From positions 9,642,001 to 9,706,000 of the forward strand of contig JARDYH010000005.1 in assembly GCA_029215795.1 (NCBI GenBank): a stretch of DNA of 64,000 nt. Reading direction: 5' to 3'. The notes under the pieces are model-generated. The model made no database searches. It was not told the origin of the DNA and was given only the letters and a program-made list of their open reading frames with translations. Shown in pieces: positions 53,221 to 64,000 of this stretch (position 1 is its first letter; each line of letters opens with the position of its first letter). Source of the stretch: Anniella stebbinsi. Taxonomy: Eukaryota; Chordata; Lepidosauria; Squamata; Anniellidae. Both the position numbers and the translations under genes were made by a program.

Positions 53221-53631
53221 GGGGCTGTCTTAACGTAGTCTTTGCCCCCCAGGGTGGCTCCGAATCTGCACTGCGTCAGTCATATGACACAGCCACCGAT
53301 TCAGGGCCACTTCGGGGCAAAGAGCCGAAGACCCGCAGCAGAAAAGTCGGGGATTTTCCCCGACTTTCCCTGCCTCAGCGAAGTCAGCGTGGCTCTTCCC
53401 CATCTGTCCTCACTCAGGTGCTGCGCTGGAAGGTGTTCCGGGGTGGAAGGCGGCCTCTCATTGGTCACCGGAAGCCACAGGAGGGGAAGGGGACGGGCCC
53501 AGCGAGCCTAATGGCCACTGGAAAGCCCACGCTGCCTCCCTTCATATAAATAGCTTGCCACACCCCACAGCGGCAATACTGCAGGGTTTGACAGTGGAGT
53601 GGCGCCAATTCGGCACCGTGAAGACAGCCCC
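53221..53631. mobile_element. family G element (411 bp)
   Basis: Ends GGGGCTGTCTTAACG and CGTGAAGACAGCCCC are inverted. The interior is CpG-rich with internal pairing (GTCGGGGATTTTCCCCGAC) and TATAAATAGC near the right end. No long target-site duplication is visible; a TA may flank it. A worn relative lies at 4185-4490. Non-coding. Confidence 0.75.
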
Positions 53632-54089
53632 ATAGTCATTTCTTGGAAGTCCTTTCTAGGCTGTGGCTCAGCCTCAAAAAAGAAAAAGAAAAGTGCTTCT
53701 GAGAATGTGTGAAGTGCCTTTCACACATTATTGGGAATATGACAACCAGCCCCCACACATCTTGAATATCAGAGCAGAAAGCATGACCTCCAGCGCAGTT
53801 TGACTGCTGGTTCCTCTCATGTTAGCAGCTGGGCACTATTGTGAATTACATAATGCTGTGAACTGAATGGCAGATGTGGACCTGGGAAAGAATGCCCTGG
53901 CCTTATCCATTGGTCAAAGGGACAAGAGCCACCAATTGCTATTCAAATCAGAACACCAGCAAGGGAAGGCCAGCCTGGCCTGAAGTGCATTTAAATGCCC
54001 ACATATAGCTCACTACCTGGTTCCAGCATAGAAAAACGAATCTCCCTTCTCTTGCTTCTCTCTCCATTCCCCTTCCCTTGTGTGTCATC
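53632..54089. other. unannotated intronic DNA
   Basis: No exon or repeat recognised. Confidence 0.3.
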
Positions 54090-54209
54090 TTTTTAAGTTT
54101 ATAAGCCAGATGGCAGGGCCTGTCTCTCTTTTTGATAGAGGTGAGCCACTTTGGGAGACCATAATGGTCTGAAAAGCTGGATTAAAATACCTAAATAAAT
54201 AAATAAATC
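54090..54209 (+). repeat. LINE/SINE 3' tail
   Basis: GAGGTGAGCCACTTTGGGAG followed by TCTGAAAAGCTGGATTAAAA and (AAAT)n. This form is shared by several LINE-derived tails. Confidence 0.55.
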
Positions 54210-56696
54210 CAGGCTTTGCCATGGATGCAATGTCTGGCTTTGGGAAACTGATATTGTTTCAATGACTGGGTTCATATGACCAGTGCAGCTCACCAAGTGG
54301 ACTATGGTGATTGTTCCTGGTGAGTTTCAGCACATACTGGTGGCCATTTTGAATATTCAGTCCTTGATGGGGTGTTGCCATGGTTTCCTGTGACATCCAA
54401 ACCTGGGCAGCAGGGGTTGTTGGTGGGGGAAACAACCCCCCAATAACCCATAGTAAATTGTAGATTTAAACTTTCCCTTCCCTGCGATCTTATTCCCTGC
54501 AGCTGAGCTGAGAGGCAGGAAACAGCTGAGCAGTGGTGGAAAGGGAGTCAAAAACTGGCTAGGGCTGAGGAGAGGAGGTGAGACCTAAGAGGATGGTCCA
54601 GTAGGCCAGCTACAGGCTGCCAGTTTCCCATCCCTGGGCTTTCTAGATGTTTTAGAATACCAACTCATGTGTATGTGTACATGCATGTGAGGACGCACAG
54701 CCCATGTTTTATAATATGGCCTGTTCTCAGGTGTCGCTATTATATAGCCTCAGCACCCTATTTATTAAATGGAATTATCCGTGAGTGACCTACCTCAGAA
54801 AATTGCTGTGAGGATGGATAAGATAAGGCACCTGTTGTGGACCAGTATGGTGCAGAAGTGTGAACATTGAATTAGGATATGGATGAGACCTGATTTCAAA
54901 TCTTTCCCTAGCCATGAATTTTGATGGAGAAAGTTGTGAGGCAAATGACTCCTCCTGAGGGTATTTTCACATAAGAAGCTTCAGTCAGGAGCTAAGTAAG
55001 TTGACATGGCATGTCTGTCCCACTGTGTTTCAAATGTTTATGTGTGTAATGTTGCCACCTACAACGAGGCAAGAGTGGGACTCTGAAAAGAGCTATTGCA
55101 GATGTGTAATAGAATTGCTATGGTGTAATAGTGTTGGAGTGGGACGGGGAAGGCCCTGAGTTCAAATCTTCCCTCATCCTTGGCCAGGCCACTTGCTCTT
55201 TGCCTAACCTACGGCAGATTGTGAGAATAAATTAGGTCAAGCCCCAACCTAGCTGTTTTGCCCTGAGCTTTCAGGGTACAGATATAATAAAGTACAACCG
55301 CCACCACCAACAGCAACCTTGTATCTATTCCTAACTGTGAGGATGGTAATTATACATTTGAATGAACAGACACCAAGATATCTATTTACGAAGCATCTTT
55401 TGCACAGCATACAACGGGTTACACCTCATGTAGAAGAACAGAAGCAAAGAATCCTAGAACCTTCTAATCCTAGAGTTGGAAGGGTTCTTGGAGGCCATGT
55501 AGCATGAGGCAGGAAATCCAGAAATGGAGCATCCCAGCAAATGGCTGCCCAGCCTCTGCTTGGAGACCTCCAGGGAGGGAGAACTCACCCACCCCTCTAG
55601 GAAACTGGTTGCACCTTGTACTCTATGCTGATGAATTCATATTATGTGGCTGACCATCGCCACTTCCACTCCTCCAGCCATTAAGAAGACAGCAAAAGGA
55701 AAGGGCTGGAGAAAACCTACCCTTTTGTCCCTCTCATTGTCTGAGGAAAACATTGCAGTTAAATGAGCGGGGAACTAATCTTGCATTAACAACCGAGAGT
55801 TTTGTGGCACCTTAATCTGAATTAAAGGGATTGTGGGAGCATAATTAGTGTGGGATAGTTAAGGGCTTGAGCGTTCTGAGTGCTGGGCTGTAAATATTAG
55901 AGGGAGGGAAGTCTGTGAAAGAGGGGAACCTCAGCATCAAAAAATGTGGCAGGTGGGGGCAGGAGCAAAAAGGGGGGTTGGCCCCACCCTGAGATTTTCT
56001 GAACACCCCCCTCTTCATCCTACTACAGAAGAACATGATTGCTGTGAGCTGAAAAGCTTCTAATCCCCCTGGCCTTTCACTTTCCTATTAAATGCTCAAG
56101 GCACAGATAAACCTCTAAATGAAAGCGCAAGAGATCCAGTTAATTCCAAAGGATTGGAGGGGCTCCACTTGGTGGAACTTTTAACAGATGAGATGTGATA
56201 TCTCTCCTCTAGGGAGAATCCCGTTGGATTGTAGACAGGTTGCTTTCAAGGAAGGGTGGAAATGGGATTTGGGAATAGCTCTGATCTGTGGTTGGGAGAG
56301 ACAGATTTTCAAAATCCATTTTGGGGTGGGACAGTATATACTTGCTGGGATGGGGTACAAAAAATGGGCTAACAGCCCCCCCTCCCGATGGCGTGGTAGG
56401 GAGACCACCCTCATCCCATGAGGACTATTGTGGAGGAGGAAAGGGGGAAAATAGTTTAAAACAGGGCTGCTGGGTTTAAAGTCTTACAACTCCTACATGG
56501 TTGGCTGGGGTGATGCTGGGAGTTGTAGGACTTCTTTTTGTCTAAACATTGATTGAATTATGTCCTAAATGGTAATGGAAATTTTAATCAGTGAAACAAA
56601 GAATTAAGGATTCAATTTTCTTTGTTTTGGTGGGGGGAAAGGTTGGAGGAGGCTTTTTTATGTGAGTTGTTAGAGCAGGGAATTTGAAAGAAAAAA
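54210..56696. other. unannotated intronic DNA
   Basis: No supported exon. 56470-56540 (TCTTACAACTCCTACATGGT and GATGCTGGGAGTTGTAGGAC) is a short inverted repeat weakly like family C. Confidence 0.35.
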
Positions 56697-56774
56697 TAAA
56701 ATTGGCCTTTCCCTCTAACAAGAAGTTTGCTTATTAATAAGCAAACTTCTTGTTAGAGGGAAAGGCCAATTTTA
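56697..56774. repeat. perfect spacerless palindrome, 78 bp
   Basis: Every base from 56697 to 56774 pairs with its mirror position about the centre 56735/56736 (TTATTAATAA). The arms carry TTGGCCTTTCCCTCTAACAA and AGAAGTTTGC and their exact complements. The first mismatch is at 56696/56775, and pairing resumes for three more bases beyond it. No flanking duplication or second copy is seen in this window. Confidence 0.98.
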
Positions 56775-58261
56775 ATTTGTACAAATTGAAGAATTTAATA
56801 ATCCTGAGTCAGAAGGTGAGTGCATGTGGCCCTCAGCTGCATACTGGTAGCTCCGAAATTATTTTGCTGGAGTTGCTGGGGACCGGATCTAGAATGTTCT
56901 GCATACAAATCATGTGCTCTAGCAGTGAGCACTGAGCCCTCCCCTAATTTAATTTGACGTTTGTTCAGTCTGAGTTCTTGGCAATATTTTGGCAATAAAA
57001 TTAAGCAATCAATCCTTGAATTAGGTTCAAGGGCAGATGACTAATCAATCAACTCGAATTTCTTGGATCTGTTGATAGTTCGAATTAAAAGGATATTTTA
57101 TTTTATTTTATTGCTATATGAGATATCGACTGTAGGACTGACTTGAGAAATGGAGGGGGGGGTCTTCAGAGGTTACAAAGGGGTTCTCCGTATGTGGGGG
57201 AAGCTGTCATGGCATATAAGTGGCTGAGGTGGGGAGCTGCTGTAACCCACGGAAGCATCTCCAGGTTCTTTGATCAGGACCTGTCATCGGATCCCTTCAG
57301 CCCATCCCCCACCCATTCCCACCCTACTTCCAGCTCCTGTTAATGGGGCTTTTGACAAGGCCTGTCACCTACTTCATTAATTCTCCTGCTTCCAGGATGT
57401 TTGTTTTACCAAGGGAGAGGAAATATGAAAAGGTTAAAAAAGAAAAAAAATAGGGTTTGGGGGCAGGGCTGGGTCACAGAGAAGCAACGAGGGGTGAGGT
57501 GAGGGCTTGGATAGATGGGAAGATTGAAACAGGAAAGAATGAGAAAAAGAAAGGTTTGTATTGTGTGTTTTTGGGCTGTCCCAAGACATGTTCGTTTCTG
57601 AGGCAGAAAACCCAACTGGAACATCAACTATGTTATGGGGTGATTAAGAAATGTAAAATGAATACATTCCCTCCGACTGACTTACATAGGGCCAACCCAC
57701 CAGAATGGGAATTTCTGCACAACAGCCCAGTAGCTGCTCTTGCCGTGAGCAGGCATCACCTCATGCTCTGAATATTCTGAAAATGGAACTATAGATTAAT
57801 CTGGAGCAATTTAAGCTGAGGTGCTGCAGCTGTTTGGGAACATGCACTTGTGTTCACTTTTTTGTGAACGGGCTCTTGCCTTGCTCTCTGGAACCATCTG
57901 CCACTGAGCTCAGAGGGGCGGTGCTCACTGTTGTCATCCAGAATGTTGCCAAGCTCATTTAGCCCTTCTGGTTGGCAGGTATCTGTGTACCAAATTTGAG
58001 GATCTAGCTGCTGACCCCATGAGCTGCTGTGAAAACTGGGGGGAGGGGGATTCAGCTCAGGATGGAGCTTAAGACAGGTGTCCAGGCTACAAATCCAAGT
58101 TCTTAAGCACTAGGCATCAATTGTTTTTCTTTTATGCATTCATGAGAGCTAGAAACACGGTTACATCAAGCAAATGAACACTGGAATTTTCAGAGCTATG
58201 TTGAGCAGCATATTTATGCCCCCTTAGCTCCCCTGCCTGTTGATCTTTTTTTTTTTTTTTT
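56775..58261. other. unannotated intronic DNA
   Basis: No supported exon. A T run lies at 58246-58261. Confidence 0.3.
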
Positions 58262-58507
58262 ACTTGGGAAAAGTATATTTTATTTATTACATTTATATCC
58301 CACCTTTTTTCCTCCAAGGAACCCAAGGCGGCATAAATAATCCTCTTCCCCTCCATGTTATCCTCACAACAACAACCCTGTGAGGTAGGTTGGGCTGAGA
58401 GTGTGACGGGTCCAAAGTCACCCAGTGAGCTTCCATGACCAAGAGGGGACTAGAACCTGGATCTCCCAACTCCCGATACAACACTGTGACCACTACGCTA
58501 CAGTGGC
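58262..58507 (-). repeat. tRNA-derived SINE
   Basis: Tail TATTTTATTTATTACATTTA, body CAACCCTGTGAGGTAGGTTG and AAAGTCACCCAGTGAGCTTC, and head region GTGACCACTACGCTACAGTG, all in reverse orientation as in the 2228-2472 copy. Confidence 0.88.
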
Positions 58508-59264
58508 TGGTGCTATAAGTGGGTGATATAAATTAATGGGCTTCAGGTTGGTTGGTAAACATGGTAAACTTGAGGGGGTCATTGTAGAATGATGATGTAT
58601 GGGAGGGTTGTAGGACCCCTGGCCCTCCAGGGGGCAAAATCTGATTCTCTGGGGGTTCCCCAAAAGCCCTTTTCCCCCAACCACCAGTTGCTTGGTGATT
58701 TCCCAGCTTCTGTGCTGTTTTTCAGCATTCTCAAAGGTTGAAATGTCTCTCCTAAGGCTTAGTTACTGTCAGTCAGAGCTTTAATTTAAAATATGCTGGT
58801 ACTTTTAGTATTCTGGCCCTGCCCATTTGCCCATGGCCCCGCCCACCATTGGAATATGGCCCCTGAGTTGGAATTCTCCAAACTGGTATTCGGTACTTGA
58901 GTTGGAAGAGGTTATACATTCCTGGTGTATGGAGATTTCTGTGGTGGGATATATTGAGGGCTGATACAGTGTAATGGCTGGGAGATTTAGCCAAGAAGTT
59001 CCCAGTTCAAATCCCATGTCTGCCTTGGCCCTGGAGAGGGAGATAATAATACTGACTTATCTTAAAGGGCTATTGTAAGGATTACAGACAGAATGTATCA
59101 GTTCTATAATATGATGGGGGCTGACTATTGATGGATCTCAGTAGTTAACAGGTTTCAAGGGTTTGATTCATATAAAACTACAGTGATGGAAGGGAGTGTC
59201 GGGTCATCCTGTTCAACCCAAGTCCTCACCCTGATGCCATTTGAGCAGCATTCCTGGTAACTTA
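58508..59264. other. unannotated intronic DNA
   Basis: No exon. 58735-58805 shares words with 52470-52560. Confidence 0.35.
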
Positions 59265-59402
59265 GGGCCAGGAAACCTGTAACCTTCCAGCTGTTGATGA
59301 GCCTCCACTCCCATCAGCCCTGGCCAGCCTGGCTAATGGTGAGACATGATGGGAATAATAATTCTCATCAACACCTGGAAGGCCACAGGTTCCCCAGCCC
59401 TG
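59265..59402. repeat. family C-like palindromic MITE, variant
   Basis: AGGGCCAGGAAACCTGTAAC, CTCCACTCCCATCAGCCCTG, ATGATGGGAATAATAATTCT and AGGCCACAGGTTCCCCAGCCCT form paired arms. The outer words differ from the main type. Confidence 0.7.
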
Positions 59403-59660
59403 CTGGTAACGAATTGAAAGCATCCTTTTGGGAGGCAGCCGATACCAGGCCTATAAGGCCTGATATTGGCACCACAGGGTTGTATGGATAGGATGCCTGA
59501 AATAGGCGCTTTCCATTTAGTACCTACGTTCAGGACTGGGTGTCATTCTATACTGTTTAACTCCATGGTCCAATCTTCTGCAATCTTGTTCTTTCCTTCT
59601 CCTGAGGTTCCCACCAAGGAGGGGAGTTTCCACTACCTTCCTAAGCAGCTTATTCCAGAT

Positions 59661-59703
<43 letters not shown>

Positions 59704-60328
59704 CTCCCCCACCCCACCTCTCTCATAATACCAGAATATAGGGTCACCTAATTAAATTTAGTGGGAATAGATTCAGGATTAACTAAAGAAAGTACTTTTC
59801 CACGTAGCACATAATTATCGCCCACGGCCCACTGCTACAAGAGACAGCAAATGGCCCCTAGCTTAAACGTATCTTTAAAAGGATTAAATTCATGGTGGTT
59901 AGGGCTACCGATGGCTATTAGAATGATGGTGGCAAGAATAAAATGAAATAAAAATAAAATGGAGAAGCCATGGTCAGAGGCAGTCTAGCCCTCCTCCTGC
60001 TTACCAGCTGCTAGGCACAAAGAGTAGGGTGGGTGGGGTCTTGCTTGAGATCTTCCTTGAGGCCTCTGGCTGGCTGCTGTTGTAAACAGAAATGCTGGCC
60101 CTGGGTGCATCTTGGCATGATCCGTTAAGGCAAGCCTCACTTTCTTAGCCCTTTGCTTACGTGTTTCACCTACAGGATGAACTGTCTACCTTAAAAAAAA
60201 AAGGTACTAGAAAAACAGTAGAGTGATTTTCCCCGGTGTCTAATCTTTACTTCTTTAGGTAAAGTAAGAATCTCCTTCAGCTCTATTCTCAGGAATTGCT
60301 TTCTCCCAAATGAAGTTAACAAAATGAA
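59403..60328. other. unannotated intronic DNA with a (TTTC)n tract
   Basis: (TTTC)n spans 59661-59704. Otherwise nothing is recognised. Confidence 0.4.
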
Positions 60329-60384
60329 AGAGCTTCGGCTATGGGGTGGTATATAAATGTAATTAATAATAATAATAATAATAA
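60329..60384 (+). repeat. short L2-type tail with (AAT)n
   Basis: AGAGCTTCGGCTATGGGGTG then GTATATAAATGTAATT and (AAT)n: only the last 56 bp of the family. Confidence 0.75.
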
Positions 60385-60929
60385 TGACAACCCTACATGA
60401 AAATAAATCAAATACACTAAAGAAATAAAGGAATTCACTAACTATAATTATTAGTCTACAACTGATATGTTTACGGAACATCTATAGTAAAATGGCCTAA
60501 GTAGAAGCTCAAAACTTAAATGAAAGAGTAAAAATACAATTTATACAATATATAAAAGGGGTGTGTGTGTGTGTGTATCAGTGAAAAAAAATAGGCAACT
60601 GTACTCGGTTGGAATTTCATCAAAAGTCTGAAGGGCTTCAGCAAAGGAAATAAGTAGAAACCATAGTGCCATAATACCTTTCTTAAAGTTCAGCTTCAGC
60701 CCTATTCTCCTATGATTTGAAAGGACAAATGATCAGCAACATCTCCCTTTTCCACCGCCTATGATCCCTCCCCTTTTCTCCTCCACTTTTATTGGCATTG
60801 CCTTGACCTTCCTAGGCAGCATAATCAGAACCACGGCCTGTCCCCTGTGGGGGCTCCCCCTTCCTCCTCCCCCCACAAGCCATGGCTGACAGGTTGCCAG
60901 CTCCCTTCCCCGGTCCCTCCCCTCTTCAA
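60385..60929. other. unannotated intronic DNA
   Basis: AT-rich, then C-rich. No exon is recognised. A short (GT)n lies at 60559-60575. Confidence 0.3.
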
Positions 60930-61075
60930 TAATTCAGCTCCCTGTAGCTGCCCCTTAGCTCCATCTGCATCCCGGCTGCTGTTCGCTGGGACCCCGCCGT
61001 GCTAACAACATAAGCCCCTCGCCTGGTAATTGCCAGATGAATAGAGGAAGACGGGAGACACCGGAGGGAAATGGG
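60930..61075. promoter_or_regulatory. candidate conserved non-coding element
   Basis: Repeat-free block with GCTAACAACATAAGCCCCTC and GCCTGGTAATTGCCAGATGA; CTGGTAATTGCCAG is a near-palindromic TAATTG homeodomain-like site. Confidence 0.2.
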
Positions 61076-61180
61076 GGGGTAGCAGTCAGGAGGGACTTGG
61101 TGGAGGAATGTAGGGGCCAGAGACTATTTTTTCCCCCTTTGGGTTTGTGGAATCCAGGTTAACAGCCTCTCCCTGGGTCT

Positions 61181-61490
61181 GTACAATTCGCTACCACTAG
61201 ATGTAGTGATTGTCACCAATTTGGCGGTCTTTTAAAAGAGGGTTGGATAAATTCCTGGAGGAGAAGGCCATCAAGGGCTGCTAGTCCTGATGGCTATGTA
61301 CTACTTCCAGTGTCAAAGGCAGTAAGGCTATATACAACCAGTTGCTGGGGAACACGGCTGGGAGGGTGCTGTTGCACCGTGTCTTGCTTGTGGGTCCCTG
61401 GTTGACAGCTGGTTGGCCACTGTGTGAACAGAGTGCTGGATTAGATGGACCCTTGGTCTGATCCAGCAGGGCTCTTACATTTTTATGTTC
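61181..61490 (+). repeat. CR1-like LINE 3' end, second copy
   Basis: ATTCGCTACCACTAGATGTA, GGTTGGATAAATTCCTGGAG, GGCTGGGAGGGTGCTGTTGC and ATTAGATGGACCCTTGGTCT, ending TTTTTATGTTC. It has the same order as 340-643. Confidence 0.8.
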
Positions 61491-62261
61491 TGATGTGAGT
61501 GCCAATGGTCGTGGCCCACCATAACCACTTTGTAGGGTGTCTCTCTGCATTATTCTGCTGGACAGGGAGGAGAGTTTTACCATACTTCTCCACTTGATCA
61601 CCCGTTCTGGATAAGCTGAGGAGGGGCACGACTCTCCTCACTCGGTAGAATGATACAGATGATTGGCTGAGCAAGCGATTACAAGCCCACCATGGTTACA
61701 TTGTCAAACGGTCATCTGTAGTCACTATAGGGATGAATGAGAGCGCTCAGTTCTGCTCCAGGAAGTTTTGGCAGTGCCGGGGACAGAATGCCCAAACAGT
61801 GGTGTGGAGGGTAGAATCTGGAATGGATTCCACAGGGCACTCCAGGCATGCATTGGCAAGCTAAGCACATCCCGCCAATGTCCTCAGGCCAGGCTGGGAC
61901 AATCTGTGCATGCTCTGAGGGCACCAGAACAGGAAGGAGTTGATGCCATGAGGAACTTGCCATGCTGGAGTTCTCTGCGCATAACACATTCATGGGGGTG
62001 TCTTCAGGATGCAGCTTCTGTGATCTGTGATGATCTGAGCCTTCTGGCATAATATCTAACATGGTCTAGGAATGTCCCTGAGCCATGCTAGGCTTCACCT
62101 CACAGGCAATTTCTAGACCAGACAAGTTGCTAGACTACAGCTAGTTCCAGGGCTGGTTCAGAAATGGTCCTACTCTAGTCAGTGCTCTTGCTTTTAACTT
62201 GAATTTTATTTCTGAGGAACGCTGTCCCTGCCTCTGGTATTCATACGTTCTCTAATTCAGA
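61491..62261. other. unannotated intronic DNA
   Basis: No supported exon or repeat. Confidence 0.3.
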
Positions 62262-62345
62262 TTTCAGGAAGTGCAATAGTTTGATGGTAAAGCATGTGCT
62301 TATGCATGCATAAGGTTCCAGGTTCCATCCCAGATAAAGCAGTCT
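62262..62345 (+). repeat. tRNA-SINE head fragment
   Basis: AGTTTGATGGTAAAGCATGT (A-box region) and AAGGTTCCAGGTTCCATCCC (B-box region) about 45 bp apart have Pol III promoter spacing, same type as 17085-17265. Confidence 0.6.
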
Positions 62346-63886
62346 TCCCCCACTTGGTACCTGTGTTTGACTTGCTGGGTCACAAATTCTGCAGACTTAT
62401 TGTAGGCAAGTCACTCTCAGACACTCTCAGCTCCCTCATCTGCAAGACCTTGTTGTAAACACAGTGGTATAGCAGAGCCCAAGGCTTACAGGGATGCAAC
62501 ACCATCAGGTTTTTTTAATAGCAGGGACACTGATGTCATCTGCCTCCCCCCCCCCCCAACTTCCCTGTTTCCTCTGAGCTTAGCTGCAATCGCAGTAGTT
62601 GAGGGGAAATGGCAATATTGTAATGCAAAGTATTTTGCGGTGGCTTAGCCTTGAACCCATCCACTTTACAAAAGGCCTGCTCCGAGAGCTGCTTTGTTTA
62701 TATGGATCCACACAGCTGCCTGAAATTTTGGACTCTTCTTGGGGGCATGACTCTCATGATGAGCGCCTGCAAAATTTACCACTGTGTAAAAAAATATTGT
62801 GCGAGACAAGACACGCACACACGCGCGCACACAGGAACACAAACATACCCCTCTGAGGAGGGCTCCATTTCTTGGGAGCCTAGGTGGTGCTGGGCTGGGC
62901 TTTGCCCAAAGGATAATGCAGTGATGCACCCAAAAGCCATAGAAATGTATCTCTGTGGCTCCCCCATATCTTGACATTTTGTAGAAAATCTTGATCTATT
63001 GAACATGAGGTGCTGAAGATACCTTGTGCTGTATTGCAGAGGGTTTTTAAAAAGCTTTTTCCATTCATCAGAAATATCTGCTGGGGCGGAAGGGTAGTGG
63101 ATGTATGAAAACTGACAATCGGCTGATAAAGAGTTGAGGTCCCAGTGTGAGCTCTTAGATCCCTGCCTTTCCATGTATCTTGTTTATCTTTTCAATTGCA
63201 CTTATACTCTTGGTTTTTCCCTTAATTTAATTCCCCCTCTCTTCCCCCCCCCCCATCCTCCATCTTATCAGTCTCTCTGTCTGTCTCTCTCTGCTCTCTC
63301 AGCCTCCATTCTTTGCTATCTCTGTTCATCAACCTGCTGTTCTTTTCCACCAATCCTCCTACCCTCTTCCCTCACTTTCTTTTTTCCAGCCACCTACCCT
63401 CATCAACCTTTTCCCCACACACCCAGCCCTGCTCCACTGTGCCTTCTCATGACCCATCCTCCATTCCAGAACAAAAGGGTCCCTCCCCTTTTCTTTCTGC
63501 ACTAAAAATGCACAGGGTAGCGAATTCTCCCTAGGCCAAGTTGTGCTACATTTTGCCTTCATTCCTATTTAAGGATCCCCTTTTCCTGCTTCTTGCAAAT
63601 CTTTTTTTTTTTTTTAAATACTGATGGGGATGCTGGACAGGTTGCTCACCCACTTGTATGCACAGCGTACTCCCCCAACAAGTTGAAGTGGAGGAGGATG
63701 GAAATAAATAAATATAGGACTTCATTAACTCCCTTCTTCTCCCCAGATCCTTTCTGCTGTCTGCGCAGGAGTCCTTGGGGAGAGGATGTTTTGTCGGAGA
63801 GGGGGAGGGAAATCACGATTACACAGATTTTTTTTTTTCTAATGGTCTCTCTCTCTCTCTGTCTCTCCCTCCCTCTTCCCATTCAG
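62346..63886. other. 3' end of the candidate intron
   Basis: Mostly unique DNA. 63230-63520 is strongly pyrimidine-rich. A CT-rich tract at 63842-63880 precedes the acceptor CCCATTCAG (63878-63886). Confidence 0.4.
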
Positions 63887-63909
63887 CCACAAGTCACACA
63901 GAGGGTTGC

Positions 63910-63972
63910 ATGCTGCTTGCTCCTCCTTTGCTGCGCTACTGCCCAGGTTTGGTGAGCGGCCCTGGCCCATAG
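63910..63972 (+). promoter_or_regulatory. upstream open reading frame in the leader
   Basis: ATG at 63910 opens a 20-codon frame (MLLAPPLLRYCPGLVSGPGP) closing at TAG 63970-63972, 11 nt before the main ATG. Its context is weak (T at -3, C at +4). If transcribed it could reduce initiation at 63984. Confidence 0.4.
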
Positions 63973-63983
63973 TGCCAGGGAAG

Positions 63984-64000
63984 ATGGCCTCGACGCCGGC
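63984..64000 (+). CDS. start of an unidentified protein (MASTPA...), partial
   Basis: ATGGCCTCGACGCCGGC starts at 63984 in a strong initiation context (A at -3, G at +4) within a candidate exon that follows a good splice acceptor. Only five full codons and two bases of the sixth are inside the window, giving M-A-S-T-P-A. This is too short to assign a family, so no gene name is given. The GC-rich start, a CpG-island exon 27.8 kb upstream and a long first intron are a common layout for vertebrate genes. If exon 1 (ending at 36102) is spliced here, the joined frame is open through this ATG, so the protein may start further upstream in some transcripts. Confidence 0.5.

Larger units (their letters stand above)
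36103..63886 (+). other. candidate large first intron
   Basis: Between the donor (GTAGGG at 36103) and the acceptor (CCCATTCAG ending at 63886) lie 27.8 kb with no other supported exon, filled with the repeats listed below. The pairing of these two sites is inferred; an unseen exon in between cannot be excluded. Confidence 0.35.
63887..64000 (+). other. candidate second exon, leader and start of coding region
   Basis: A long polypyrimidine tract (TCTCTCTCTGTCTCTCCCTC...) and CAG at 63884-63886 define the 5' edge. The 97 bp before the ATG at 63984 have no stop in the frame of that ATG. The exon continues beyond the window. Confidence 0.55.

Noticed and set aside
1..64000. CRISPR array, integron, operon or phage
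   Set aside because: There are no regularly spaced direct repeats, no ribosome-binding-site-led gene strings and no prokaryotic gene density; the repeat content is vertebrate.
63984..64000. Naming the gene from MASTPA
   Set aside because: Six residues are shared by chance by many proteins; no name can be supported.

Overview
This window is vertebrate nuclear DNA, most likely from a squamate reptile (lizard or snake). The evidence is the repeat content: CR1 and L2 LINEs, tRNA-derived SINEs of the kind common in lizards, many short palindromic hAT-like non-autonomous DNA transposons, an L1 fragment and abundant (TG)n and (AAT)n tracts. There is no prokaryotic gene layout. The only long open reading frame (27670-29478) belongs to an L2 retrotransposon.

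Layout. 1-35.7 kb looks intergenic. It holds CR1 tails (340-1503), tRNA-SINEs, a row of palindromic elements, a broken CR1 on the minus strand (22009-23960) and an L2 with an intact reverse-transcriptase frame (27668-29665). A GC-rich, CpG-rich block at about 35.7-36.6 kb looks like a promoter with a first exon ending at a splice donor at 36102/36103. Six (TG)n tracts follow within 1.4 kb. The rest, 36.1-63.9 kb, would then be one intron of about 27.8 kb, full of the same repeat families. At the right edge a polypyrimidine tract and acceptor (63886/63887) open an exon with a strong-context ATG at 63984 that starts a protein MASTPA... and runs off the window. I cannot name this gene.

Repeat families are given local letters. 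A: palindromic, TAGGGTGACCA ends, 8-bp target-site duplications (TSDs). B: CTGTTCAGACAACA... ends. C: paired ACTCCCATCA / TGATGGGAGTTGTAG arms. D: CAGTGGAGGCTGG ends. E: CAGGGCCAGCCCT ends. F: GGCTGAATTCGGAC ends. G: GGGGCTGTCTT ends. H: CCTCTACAAGA ends. I: CCAGATCTACACC ends. J: GCCTTTTCTGCAC ends. K: TAGGGCTGTGCAC ends with a GGATCCGGA-rich core. Exact 8-bp TSDs around A, E and K point to the hAT superfamily. Nesting gives a relative order of insertion, best seen at 46715-47570.

The most unusual items are three inverted-arm loci (3741-4045, 14009-14297, 19247-19470) whose arms carry a CTGANGAAG-hairpin-GAAA pattern like a hammerhead ribozyme core, as reported in Penelope-like retroelements; a spacerless perfect 78-bp palindrome at 56697-56774; and an exon 1 to exon 2 reading frame that stays open across the predicted splice, so an upstream start is possible.
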